The notes beneath the pieces were generated by a model. The model had not been told where the DNA came from and did no database searches. It saw only the letters and a list, made by a program, of their open reading frames with translations. A program made the translations under genes and the position numbers. This document shows positions 45,286 through 56,000 of a stretch of DNA of 64,000 bases, one piece after another. The first letter of the stretch is position 1. Every line of letters begins with the position of its first letter. This DNA is from Ciona intestinalis (taxonomy: Eukaryota; Chordata; Ascidiacea; Phlebobranchia; Cionidae): assembly GCF_000224145.3 (NCBI RefSeq), contig NC_020174.2, positions 1,080,520 through 1,144,519 of the forward strand, given 5' to 3'.

Positions 45286-48200
45286 TTACTCTTGTTTCCT
45301 TTCATCAGCACCAGAATCATCTTCCCCATTCACAATAACAGATTTGTAAGCACTCAGCAGTTCCGTGTTTGTTAGGACGTACATGAATGGGTTGAAAGCG
45401 ATAAGTATCTTCGGCCCACACTGCAGCAACAGAATGTGTTTACGTCAGGTTATTACATAGGTGTCTTCTAAACCGCAGACACACAATGTATTCAAACACC
45501 TAATATGCTCGCTGTTCAGTTATAATATGGGTGCCATCTTGTACACCAGACACTTATGGTGTATTTATACACCTCATGCTTACTGTCGGGTTATAACATA
45601 GGTGTCTTTTATACGCAAACACACAATGTATCCGAACACCTTAATGTGCTCGCTGTCAAGTTACGACATGGGTGCCTCATTATACATCAGATACATTCGT
45701 ATACATGTTGTGTTCATACATCTCATGCTCACTGTCGAGTTATAACATGGGTGTCTTCTTATACACGAGACACATACGGTGTATTCATACACCTCATGTT
45801 CACTGTCGAGTTATATATCTCGTCAGTGATACATCTAACGATCACAGTGAAATCATAGAAGTCATCAAGCAATCTTTAGAAATTAAAACCAAGAACCTAC
45901 GTGTACAAGAACAATTTCAAGCTCGGAAGGGACATGATGGGGTATTTTGACTGCAGCAAGAGCATGTACAGAAAAGGGGGCATAGCAGAGAACAAATACG
46001 ACTGGTATGACGAGAACGCTCTGTGGAATAAAGCAGCTTTAATTATTTATAAGCCACCGTAGATTTGAAAGGAAATGTATCGATTTTTTAGATTCCTATG
46101 TTTAGATTCCTAAGCGTATAATGGATGTTATTGGTAAACGGCATGCGTACGCAAATAAATACCAAAAACAGACTACTGTTAACCAATCAGATGTGCGTTA
46201 CAAGCATTTAGTCTAGTGTTGAAAGCATATACATCGGAATTCGACTTGACTACAGACTATGAGGCACCAAGTAGAAAATGTTGAAAGAATCTTGAGATAA
46301 AGTTGCTTTAGCGTGTGGCAAGACCACGTTTTTAATGAAAATTGGAGTTTTTTCTCGTGTATAAGGGGGGAGAACGACGGTCGTTATACAGTCGGTGATA
46401 GGTTTAATACACCTCGTGCCCGCTCACGAGTTACCGTTACCGCATATTATTTAACTATGTGTGTTTTTTTAAATTTGTTCTGCATGGCATTTTATTCACA
46501 ACACTTGCATAATTGAACGCACGACGAAGTACTTACCCAATTTGCTTTGTTCATTTTAATGAGTTTATAATACGAGGTAACCATCCTCCAAAGTGGAAAA
46601 ACTGCAAAGAAACCAAAGCAAGCCACCATGTAGATGAATGAGGACCTAATGCGAGAAATAGGGGTTATGTTGTTGATGTATAGTAGGGTGGGGGAAGATG
46701 GGACACTTTGTCAGGCGAGACTTTTTTAAAATTTCTTTTTACGGACTCCCATTTAATGATAATCAGGAAAATAAGGTTACAGAATTATTCGACAGTATTA
46801 TCACGACTTTATAAAACGCCCGTCAAAGCTGATTACTGTTTTTAAATATTAAAAAAAATGTGTAAAATAGAAACAGTATACTTTGAGCAGGTAAAAAAAA
46901 AGCGAAATAGTAAGGTGCTATTTTTTTAATGCTCGCTAAATCATAGTAAAGCCAATGATTTTTTAGTTTGCGTGTGCAAACGATTAAACTAGTTTCATAG
47001 CTTCATGAAACAACCTTGAATTTTTCGTACAGTTTAATTTTGTCTCATAAAACTAGTTTTAGTTTTATAAAAAAAAACACTAAGATATAAGCATGAAGAA
47101 AATAGGCAGGGGTCAATACGAAGAAACTAGCACAGCCTGTTAAATTCGGTAGGTTAACTACAAGTTGCAGAATACTGCTAATATGAATATATTTCAATTT
47201 AGAGTCCCATCTTCCCCCACAAAGTAATTTTGTATGTTTATATTGCCAAACTTTTAAAGGTTTGCTTTTAATTTAGTAGTTTAAACCTCAGGGGCTATTT
47301 AACTATAAGATACTGATATAATAAAAAGATAATATTTTGAAAATATATTCGGAATTTGGTCATTTGCACTTGGTGATAATTTATAAGAAGTGGCTTGTGC
47401 CAAAAACAGAGTAGTAATACCCAATTTGTAGCAAAAATAAAACTTTATCAATAGTTAAAGATACGGCTTTATAATTCATTGAATGTTCTTTGTTTACTAC
47501 CAAATGAAAAGAGAAAACTAAACGAAAATGTGTCCCATCTTGCACCACCCTGAAAAGGTGTCCCATCTTGCACCCCACCAAACGAAAAGGTGTCCCATCT
47601 TGCACCACCCTACTATATAGGTAACATGTTAAAAACTATAGCAGTAGGTCAAGAAAAAGAATGTTTAGACTTAATTTTCAACGCGTACAGTATTATTTCG
47701 TGTTATTTACGTATATCCCTATTTATAAATACACTTAATAATCAAAATTAACAAAGATTTTAAACTGTCCCATCTTATCCTGTGTGTTTTCGAATTTGTA
47801 AAATTTCACTTGTTGTGCGGATCGCTAAATAACTCTTCGTGTGTTTTATTATATTTTTCTAAATTGTTGTCAGTTAATAAAGAAATGATAGTACTAATTC
47901 GTGGTATTACCCCAAAACCGTCATCTTTTTTGATTTTGAAAATATTAGGCAATATGTGCTTAAGGGCCCCATCTTCCCCCATTGTACTATACAAATATTT
48001 GCTGAACCAGTCGTTTAGAGGTCGCTTAAAGGTACATAGCGTACCAAAGTTTACAATTTGTACATAAAAGGTTCTTATATGTGATTTAAAGGAACAACAA
48101 AAGTTTCAAAAAACGAAACAGCCGAAACAATCTCGGGAAATCAAACGGCCAGAGTAAAAAAATGGCCGTGCGAAAATATACTCACAGATCGGACTTCGAC

Positions 48201-50501
48201 ATATCCAACAAACAGCCAAAAGAGGTTTCCGTTGCTTCTTCGTAATGTCCGATTCCAAGACTAGGGACTACCCCCATTGCGATACCGGTCACCCATGCCA
48301 TTCCTATTCGAAACTTTTGTGAAGTCTGAGCATCTGGTTTATTAAAAGGAGAAAAAGGTTAAAATAACTGCGATTTATGAAATAAATTAATTCGGCATAT
48401 ATAATAACGTGATTCATAAAGGTCTTAAATTAAGCTTCGTCGCTTCGATTGGTAAAATACTTCTTCTGTTCTTCTTAAAGGAGGTCGTAAAAATACTTCT
48501 TAAAGGAGGTCGCTTAAGGGGGAAAAATACGTTTGTAAATACCACAAACGCCATGGCTTACTTTATACAGTACACATAGTAGGCTGTGGAAAGTCTTACA
48601 GATTTAATAAACCAGAGATTTTGGAATTGTAAGTTGGCTAAAAGAAAACGCCAGCATTCCTATAACAAAAGAGCGCGTTTATGGGTGTTGGAATAATAGG
48701 ACAAATCTAGCATACATCCTTGGTTCTCGATAAGGCACCTACCAGTGTAGAATAGAATGATAACCATACATGAAAGTGGCACATTCAAGAATCAGCTAAT
48801 TAAAGTTGAAAAAATACGTAAATATATTTAAGTTGACAACCTTTCCCTTGCTCCACCTCGTGTCTATGAATTGCAATACCTTGAGCTCCTGCAATACCAA
48901 CAAAACCAGATGATAATGACAAGATAGAGTTGACCTTTAAATAAAACAACCAAATTCAAGTTAAGACTAAGTTTTACCCAATATAAGCAGCACTAGTATA
49001 GTACTGCGGAGGAAGATGGGCACCTTTAGCGCATAATATCTAAATATTCTAATCGTGTTTTATACAATTAACAACAGCCTGTGGTAGTCGTGAGGATACG
49101 GTTTTATAATTCTTCGAATGTTCTTTTTTTACTACAAAACAAGGCAAGAAATAGAATAAAATGTGTACCATCTTTCTCACGCTAATATATAACGTATTTA
49201 TTCACGTGTAGCGGGGCAACGACGGTCGTTGTGCCATGAGTATTGTGCTTACTACTTTATATAACAAGAAATATCTGGTTTACATTTACTGATCTAACGA
49301 ACAGCAATTCAAAGAAGATATATAAAAAAGTTTAATTAAATGTCGACAAGGTAGCATTTCACGGCCGTTTTAAAAGCTTCCTTCCACGAAAGACATCGTG
49401 ATTAACCGTTAACAAAACCAAGTATAATTTACCAATCCACCGTAGATTCCGAACACCCACTTGTCTTTAACCAGGGATATTAAAATTGGCAACAAATTTA
49501 AAGCAAAAAAGAAATCAGCCAGAGCTAGTGACGTCATCCATACGTATTTTCTGCGGAGGTGTTTACGTTTCGTGATGACGTAAAAGTAGATAATGTATCC
49601 GATCGAACAGAAGAAAGCTGCAGAACAAAATTTTCGTAAAAAGACTTTCGTTAAATATACGCACGGTGTGTTGAGAATAGCATTTCAAGGACCAAGAGCC
49701 TGCAAGTGTCGTGAAATAGTAGGGTGGGGGAAGACACTTTTAGCACATACTGTACACATATTCGGACCGTGTTTTAAACCAGAAACAACGGTCTATAGGG
49801 GTCGTAAGGATACGGTTTTTATAATTCTTTGAATTTTTTAGTATACTACCAAATGGGACGAGAAAGTAGAATGAAAACATGTCCCATCTTCCCCACTATA
49901 TATTTGTCCTGATAGTTGAATTTGGACCGGGCCCTATTGCGCATGCGTTTGTTATCTGATTTATGTTAAAGTAACTGGCGCTCTGGTGTTTGCAACTCAG
50001 TCTGGTAACAACGTGATAATATCGAGTTTATCCTCAGGGGCAATCAAGTCTTTATCTCTGCAACTGTAGAGATAGTTACAGCAATGGGGAGACGCCACAC
50101 ATTTAAATGTAGCGCGTGACACACTTTGTTTTAAACATCAATGTTTGAAAATGACCCATTTCGCCGTGTTTGTTATCTTTTTAAACCTGTAGCAAATTTT
50201 ATCACAAACTTTCAGAGAAAATTGCCTCGTTTTTGATACGGTTGTTGTAACCACAAACGCTGGTATCTATTACAGTAAATGTCCGTTTTCTCACATTGAA
50301 TACCCAACAAAACAATATTTGTTTAATTCTTGAAACACTGATTTTGTTTAAATTAGCAAGAGAATAAAACGGAATAACAATAGTCACTGAAATATAGAGA
50401 GATAGCGTGATTGGTACAATGTAGTGTAGATTATAAAACTTACTTGAAAAACTTAGTAGCAGAAAGTACAACGACTTTAACGAAGTTTCTTGAAGCTCCA
50501 T
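45286..50501 (-). CDS. RGR-like opsin (Ci-opsin3-like), 7 exons, 282 aa
   Basis: A retinal-binding seven-helix protein. Vertebrate RGR acts as a retinal photoisomerase, and an RGR-type opsin is known from Ciona larvae. Exons: 50444-50501, 49433-49617, 48841-48934, 48186-48333, 46537-46645, 45901-46020, 45286-45420; 849 bases. TM1 is SLYFLLLSFSTFFCSIGYIIYF, TM2 has SLALADFFFALNLLPILISL, TM4-ECL2 reads GIGHYEEATETSFGCLLDMSK and matches RGR (GWGHYDYEPLGTCCTLDYSK), TM6 has LCYAPF, and TM7 is CGPKILIAFNPFMYVL. Lys242, six residues before Asn248 of the NPxxY-like NPFMY, is the Schiff-base lysine. The DRY position reads HRH (104-106). The usual TM3 Cys is absent (FGIYGGLVNS), although the ECL2 Cys153 is present. 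The N-terminus is only about ten residues. Exon 1 is assigned by phase and by completing TM1. Confidence 0.88.
45433..45818. repeat. ~71 bp minisatellite array filling an opsin intron
   Basis: Five to six units (e.g. GAGTTATAACATGGGTGTCT, TCTTATACACGAGACACATA, CGGTGTATTCATACACCTCA, TGTTCACTGTC). The intron is 45421-45900, so about 80% of it is repeat. Confidence 0.8.
46365..46440 (-). mobile_element. SINE tail fragment, reverse
   Basis: ACGACGGTCGTTATACAGTC, TAATACACCTCGTGCCCGCT and CACGAGTTACCG match the SINE 3' part inverted. Intronic in the opsin gene. Confidence 0.55.
46681..47221. mobile_element. ~540 bp relative of the MITE: same ends, different interior
   Basis: The left end TAGTAGGGTGGGGGAAGATG and the right end GTCCCATCTTCCCCCAC are those of the common 200 bp MITE. 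The interior shows none of the family landmarks (no CCATAGACCGTTGTT) and has no long open frame. The right end lacks the final CTACTATA. It lies in an opsin intron. Confidence 0.5.
47455..47622. mobile_element. MITE right half with triplicated terminus
   Basis: After ACGGCTTTATAATTCATTG and TTGTTTACTACCAAATG, the end sequence GTGTCCCATCTTGCACC occurs three times within about 95 bp before ACCCTACTATATAG. Confidence 0.65.
48998..49192. mobile_element. MITE copy
   Basis: TAGTACTGCGGAGGAAGATG to CCATCTTTCTCACGCTAATA. The interior has AACAACAGCCTGTGGTAGTC. Intronic in the opsin gene. Confidence 0.65.
49715..49906. mobile_element. MITE copy
   Basis: TAGTAGGGTGGGGGAAGACA to CCCATCTTCCCCACTATATA. 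The interior has AACAACGGTCTATAGGGGTC. It lies in intron 1 of the opsin gene, about 100 bp before the second exon. Confidence 0.7.
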
Positions 50502-51288
50502 GGTTAAAATCGTGATACAGCTAACTATAGGTTGATACAGCTGACTGAACTACGACAGCAACATACGTAGAGGAGCAGAGAGTAAAAACATTCGAAGGAA
50601 AATCTTGCCTTTTTCCTAATTTCTCTACCCTCGTTTCCGCTGCCATTCTCTCGGTTTTTGGCAGTAAGCAAATGGATGGCAGTGATGGCACATCACTCAG
50701 CGTCACTATGCTATGCGCCAAGAACTTTCAGGCCACGGCCCACGAGACTTGTTTAATACGATAAATGTTATATACTGTATAAGAAAAACTTATGTTTTGG
50801 TATAACTAGATGTGAAGCAAGATGTGTTTAAATATATAATGACTGTCTGGTGTAAAAACGACATGACATATTATAATATGATTCAATAGAACCCCACCAT
50901 CTATTAACTTGTCAAAATGCTCAACACACGTATATACTACTACTTCTATGTAATGACACATCTTGAAGCAATTCACACAATATTTTCAGACTAATCTGAC
51001 CACAATCATTGCAACATAACTCACAAAAATTAAAGATTTAGAATCTAATACGCCATGTTGCATAGGAATAGTAGTGTCTATACTACATCTTACTATGATG
51101 ATAAATAACATGATTAAAATGCAATTATATTGCCAGTAGAACAACCAACACATTCAGCGGCCCTACTCACTATAGATGTTATTTGGAAACAAATTTATCT
51201 TATAAAGTAGTGGTAATGCATGTCAACAATTCCTGCCTTCCTGCATTAAAAGTTTGATGCATATGATGTTATAATTGCCATTGTTACA
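50502..51288. other. Intergenic between the opsin start and BPHL copy C end
   Basis: Upstream region of the opsin. No gene, RNA or clear mobile element seen. No visual-type regulatory site could be assigned with confidence. Confidence 0.5.
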
Positions 51289-53753
51289 TCACAGATTGGA
51301 AGTATTTTCAAGCAGGAAACTTTGTACAAGCTCGTTGAATCGGTCGGCAAAACGTAGATGAAGATTGTGTTTGCCATCTTCCCATACTACTAACCTGTGT
51401 TGTTGGGAATGTAGAAGTAACATACAGTAAGTATAAAAAGACACTAATGTTATAACTTGACAGTGAGCATTGGGTGTAGGGATACACCATGTGTGTCAGG
51501 TGTATAAGAAGACACAAATGTTATAACTTGACAGTGAGCATGGGGTGTATGAATACAACATGTGTGTCAGGTGTATAGGAAGACACTGATGTTATAACTT
51601 GAGAGTTAGCACGAGGTGTATGAATACACCATGTGTGTCAGGTGTATAAGAAGACACTAATGTTAAAACTTGACAGTGAGCATGAGGTGTATGAATACAC
51701 CATGTGTGTCAGATGTAAGAAAATGCTCATGTTTAAATTGATAGTGAGTATGAAGTTTGTTAATATTATTACACCAGGTTAATTCTTATCATTTTAAAGT
51801 AATAATATTTTCTTAGTACTGCAAGAATATCAATACCAAAAAGGACTGCGATTTACCTTGAATTCTGAATATTCTTAGCAAAATGTTTGGGGTGAAAATC
51901 AGGAACAAGCGCATCTTTTTGCCCGTGGATAATCAATGTGTCGGCTTTAATTTTGCATAATTCCTGATTCATAGATAAAAGACAGACAACTTTAAATTAA
52001 AATATTTGAAAATACAAGAAGTAAGGAATATTTTCCAAGAAAACTGGCGGGAAATGATTAATTTGCAAAACGCTGCAAATTTAAAAAATATATTACAGAT
52101 ATAAAATTTATTTTTGTCTCCACCAAAAACACTTGTGAATTTTTTTGCTGACCTCGTTGTAAAGATTGGTATCCTCCTTTCTGCCACCAGCCATCTCAGT
52201 GAACATGTCAATCCATGCGTGCCATGTCTTCTCAAAATATTCCTTTCCATAAACCTCAACCATTGGGTTTAACATTGATTTACTCCACGTTGATAAGTCA
52301 CGGATGCCTGGGGTGCAAAAAAGGGTTGGTTTGGTAGCATGAGGTGTAGAAGTATTGAGTACAACATAATTATACATATGAATATAAAGACATTTTATGT
52401 ACACAGTGAGCATGAGATGGTAATACGCTAAGTGTGCCAGGTGTATAAAAAGACTGCTTTGACTGAGAAATAAAGAGGCGTACGAATATCAATCAACTGA
52501 GTGTGTCAGGTGAATAAGACAACACACACCTATATTGGTTTAATTTTGTACAATTATTCAACATTACTTTGATATAGTTCAAGCTCCTGTTGGGTGAAAT
52601 ATGAATTTCCTCCCCAAATAACAAGTTTCCTAACTCTCTCACTCCACCTAGCTGCCATAACTGCAGATATATTTGCCCCATCACTCCAACCCAGCAGTGA
52701 GTAAGTTTCGAATCCAAGATTCTAATATAGAAGGCAAATTAATCCTAAAATTCAAAGTATTTTAAAATGTTTGCTATGAAACGTCTAACTGCAATAATTT
52801 TTTTTGGCTTGAGCTACCTATTTATGTTACGACTGCAATTATGAAATTTATATGAGTTAGAATAATAAAACAAATGTAGTCTTCTTTACTTTAGTTTTGA
52901 AGAATAAGTAGTGGTATATCGCTCTAAAATATGTCCCTTTTCAGTCTTATTTTGCTAATGCAGAAAAAAATAGTTCACACAAGTTTTTACTGCAGAAAAA
53001 GTAAAATGTGTTAAAGTTAAAAAAAAGGTTACAAAACTACAATGAGTACCTCCATTAGCGAAACTGCATCTTCTGCGTCACGAAAAATAAAGTCTGGTTT
53101 ACATTCCCGATTCGGAGGACGTGATTGGCCGTAACCTCGAGGATCCCAACCAATCACAGTGAACTTGTCACGATTTAAATTTTCCAGTTGGGGTTTAAAA
53201 TCTGTCTTGGTGGATCCTGAAATTAGAGAATGAGTGAGTACCAAATATAATAAATAATATAATTATTCTAATATACTTTAATATAGGTGATTATAAAATT
53301 GTATTCTATATGGGTGTGACAAAACATCCTATGGTTAAAAAGATATATCCTACAACAAAGCTAACCAAGGAGCTGAGATTTAGGGCAGAGTTGGCTCATT
53401 AGCAAGGTACATCACATTGGTAACTCTTGTACCTTGACATAATTTAGTTAAACTTTTAGTATTTCACAAACATGTCTTGAAATAAACAAAATAAAGTAGT
53501 GATAGTGCAATGATCAGCTGATTTCCAATTAAAAGCTAACAATGTAAAAACTAAAAAATAAATGAAATATAAACGAGTATAGACTTTTATTTTTTGAAAG
53601 TTATGGCACTCTGACTTTTCAAAAGTGAGACACCTTAATTTTTTGCTCACATAGCTTACCTAATGCACCTGGCACAAGTAACACAACATGTTCTCCTGTT
53701 CCCACTTTCTCATAATACAAGTTAACACCATTCACCATCACTTTACTCCCCAT
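51289..53753 (-). CDS. BPHL: BPHL-type serine hydrolase, paralog C, 6 exons
   Basis: Exons: 53660-53753, 53050-53216, 52568-52721, 52153-52307, 51857-51963, 51289-51394; 783 bases, 260 aa. The four internal exons have the same lengths and phases as in A and B. Motifs: LLVPGALG, GWDPRGYGQSRPPNRE, nucleophile GWSDG (Ser100), IHGQKDALVP for the acid, and EDGKHNLHLRFAD for the histidine. That last block is closer to human BPHL (EGKHNLHLRFAD) than in A or B, so C looks the least derived copy. One residue is added at the N-terminus and a few at the C-terminus. Intron 5 is filled with the ~71 bp minisatellite. Confidence 0.93.
51418..51755. repeat. ~71 bp minisatellite array in BPHL copy C intron 5
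   Basis: Four to five units of GTGTGTCAGGTGTATAAGAA, GACACTAATGTTATAACTTG, ACAGTGAGCATGAGGTGTAT, GAATACACCAT, spaced 71 bp where measured (51488 to 51559). The intron spans 51395-51856, and the intron position is shared with copies A and B. Confidence 0.85.
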
Positions 53754-53874
53754 TGTTCTTGTTGATCTAGATGTTACAGATACAAGTGGTTAACTACACT
53801 CCCTGGTAAACTGTTGTCATTTCAATGCAAGAATGCCACAAATTTATCCTCTGTGGCAGGGCTACTTTAAATAC

Positions 53875-54060
53875 TTTATCCTCGCGTAGCCCTAAAACGA
53901 CAGTTGTTATAACACTGGTTTAACACCTCGCGCTAGCTTGCGAGTTACCACGTAGGTTACTTTGTAGGTGTTTATTTTTTTGGATTTTTTCATTTATGTA
54001 TTAATGTATGTATGGCTGATAATTTGTACAACCCATTAGTGATCACTGGGTTACTTTTTA
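53875..54060 (-). mobile_element. SINE 3' two thirds, reverse
   Basis: TTTATCCTCGCGTAGCCC, ACGACAGTTGTTATAACACT, GCTAGCTTGCGAGTTACCAC and CAACCCATTAGTGATCACTG in reverse order of the reference SINE. The head is missing. Confidence 0.7.
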
Positions 54061-54714
54061 ATTATAATATGAGTGATTGACTGGTCCAAGGCATTTGCTA
54101 TAAAAAAGCTAAAGTATACTAAACATTAAACTATAAGTCAATTATTAACTTACTTTTTATTGATGTACAAACCACGATTAAGAAATGACCAGCATTGTGT
54201 TTTAGCAGTAGATTGTAGAAATTGTTTAAAGAGCATTAGAAAAAGCTATTTTTATGCTGCAATAATCGACGGTCATTTTTTATTCAAACCGTTTTGTCAC
54301 TTCTTAATATTAAAATGACTGTCGTTTACTGCTACATTTGTTACAGAGCCATAAAGAAGATAGAAGTACCTACGACTCTGATTTGTTACTGTATCGAAAA
54401 GACAAACAAAAAGTCCAGTTTGTTTACGTACGAGGTTATTAACATTACGCATGTACATATATACTACTATCGGTGCTGGTGAGGAATCCTCCCCACCCTA
54501 CTATCTTCTGTCAACATGTAACCGATTACATAAACCAATGATAAATAGCATTAACATTGACAATTGACATAAAACAGTCATCAACAGCAAAACTTGCAAA
54601 GCAAAAGACGCCGAAAACTATCCGGTGGTCCCCCGAACTCGAAACAGAACAGCCTGTCTGGGGTTTGGCCTATAAATGGGAACTCGCCTTTCGTGGTTGT
54701 GACTCGCTTTTCCT

Positions 54715-54785
54715 GCGTGGTGGGGCAACGACAGTTGTAATAACACGGATTTTCTGCATCATACACCTGGTATTCGTTTACGCGT
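54715..54785 (-). mobile_element. SINE tail fragment, reverse
   Basis: TGCGTGGTGGGGCAACGACA, GTTGTAATAACACGGATTTT and ATCATACACCTGGTATTCG match the SINE 3' part inverted. Confidence 0.6.
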
Positions 54786-55112
54786 ACTTTAGTGGGTAAT
54801 GGTCTTTTTAAAGTAGGACTGACAATTAAGAAAACCCATACCAGACCACTTGTTGCAGCGTTGCAGCAACTGCCGTGAATTGTATTGCCCAATGACACTT
54901 ACGCTTGTAGTAATAGCACGACATGCCTTGAATTTGTAACCCCTGGGTTACTTGCAGCCACCCAAACCACTTTGTTCCGGCACCAGACGACTTTTACAGT
55001 TAAAATTATATGCACACATGGACATGAAGGCCAGCGTATATCAAACTTCTGAAAGTACAAAGCAAAGAGATTCAAACCAATATTGGTTTTATTCTCCTTG
55101 GTACAAATAATA

Positions 55113-55305
55113 TATAGTAGGGTGGGGGGAGATGGGACACCTTTTTATTCGATTTTCTCCCAGTTGGTAGTAAACAAAGAACATTCAAGGAATTATAAAG
55201 TCGTATCGTCACGACTCCCAAAGACCGTCGTTAATTGTCCAAACTACTGCCAGGATATTTAAATATTATGTGCTAAGGGTGTCCCAACTTCCCCCACTGT
55301 ACTAT
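55113..55305. mobile_element. MITE copy
   Basis: TAGTAGGGTGGGGGGAGATG to GTGTCCCAACTTCCCCCACT. The interior has CTCCCAAAGACCGTCGTTAA. Confidence 0.75.
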
Positions 55306-55526
55306 AAAATGCTTAAAAACACGTTATTTATCAGTTTATCTATTCTTCCTAAGGAAGTAATCGAAATTCCTTTTCTTGGAAAATCACCATCGCATATGGA
55401 TCCCTTTACGAGTGTCTAGTCAGTAGATGATGTGGTTTGGGCTCATAGAGAAGTTAGTCAGAAATGAGGTTTAGCCTTGAAATTAGGTAAAGATAAACTA
55501 AAGTTGTATATTATATATTAAGATAC

Positions 55527-55722
55527 AGTACGGTGGGGGAAGATGGGACATCTTTAGCACATAATATTTAAATATCCTGATCGCGTTTGAAGCAATTAAG
55601 AACGGTCTATGGGAGTCGTGACCCATACGGTTTTATAATTATTTAAATATTTTTTGTTTACTACCAAATAGGACGAGAAAATAGAATGAAAAGGCGTCCC
55701 ATCTTCCCTTATTCTACTATAT
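55527..55722 (+). mobile_element. MITE copy, first of a head-to-head pair
   Basis: ACAGTACGGTGGGGGAAGAT to CCCATCTTCCCTTATTCTAC. Orientation is that with AAGAACGGTCTATGGGAGTC. Confidence 0.75.
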
Positions 55723-55902
55723 AGTAGATTGAGGGAAGATGGGACACCTGTTTATTTTATTTTCTCGTTCTATAGTAAGTTCAAAGAATTATAAAACCGT
55801 ATGGGTCACGACTCTCATAGACCGTTATTAATTGCTTTAAACGCGATCAGGATATTTAAATATTATGTGCTAAAGGTGTCCCATCTTTCCCCACCCTACT
55901 AT
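55722..55902 (-). mobile_element. MITE copy abutting the previous one in opposite orientation
   Basis: It starts at once after the first (CTACTATATAGTAGATTGAG) and ends TTTCCCCACCCTACTATA. The interior reads the other way round (CTCTCATAGACCGTTATTAA). Confidence 0.75.
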
Positions 55903-56000
55903 AAGTCTAATGAAAACAAAAGCGGAATATGTATGACGCCTATTTAATCCTAAAGTAATAAGTTTCTAGATTTTGGGTTGGTTCTAAGACGCATAGCATC

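Larger units (their letters stand above)
53754..56000. other. Gene-poor stretch between BPHL copy C and the JmjC gene
   Basis: Upstream regions of two divergent genes, loaded with elements: a reverse SINE at 53875-54060, a SINE tail at 54715-54785, a lone MITE end (CCTCCCCACCCTACTATCTT) at about 54488, and MITEs from 55113 to 55902. No gene supported. Confidence 0.55.

Noticed and set aside
45049-45375. 108-codon plus-strand frame over the opsin 3' end
   Set aside because: Overlaps the opsin last exon in antisense and shows no domain.
51418-51755. CRISPR-like array
   Set aside because: The units are contiguous ~71 bp tandem repeats without unique spacers, in a eukaryotic intron.
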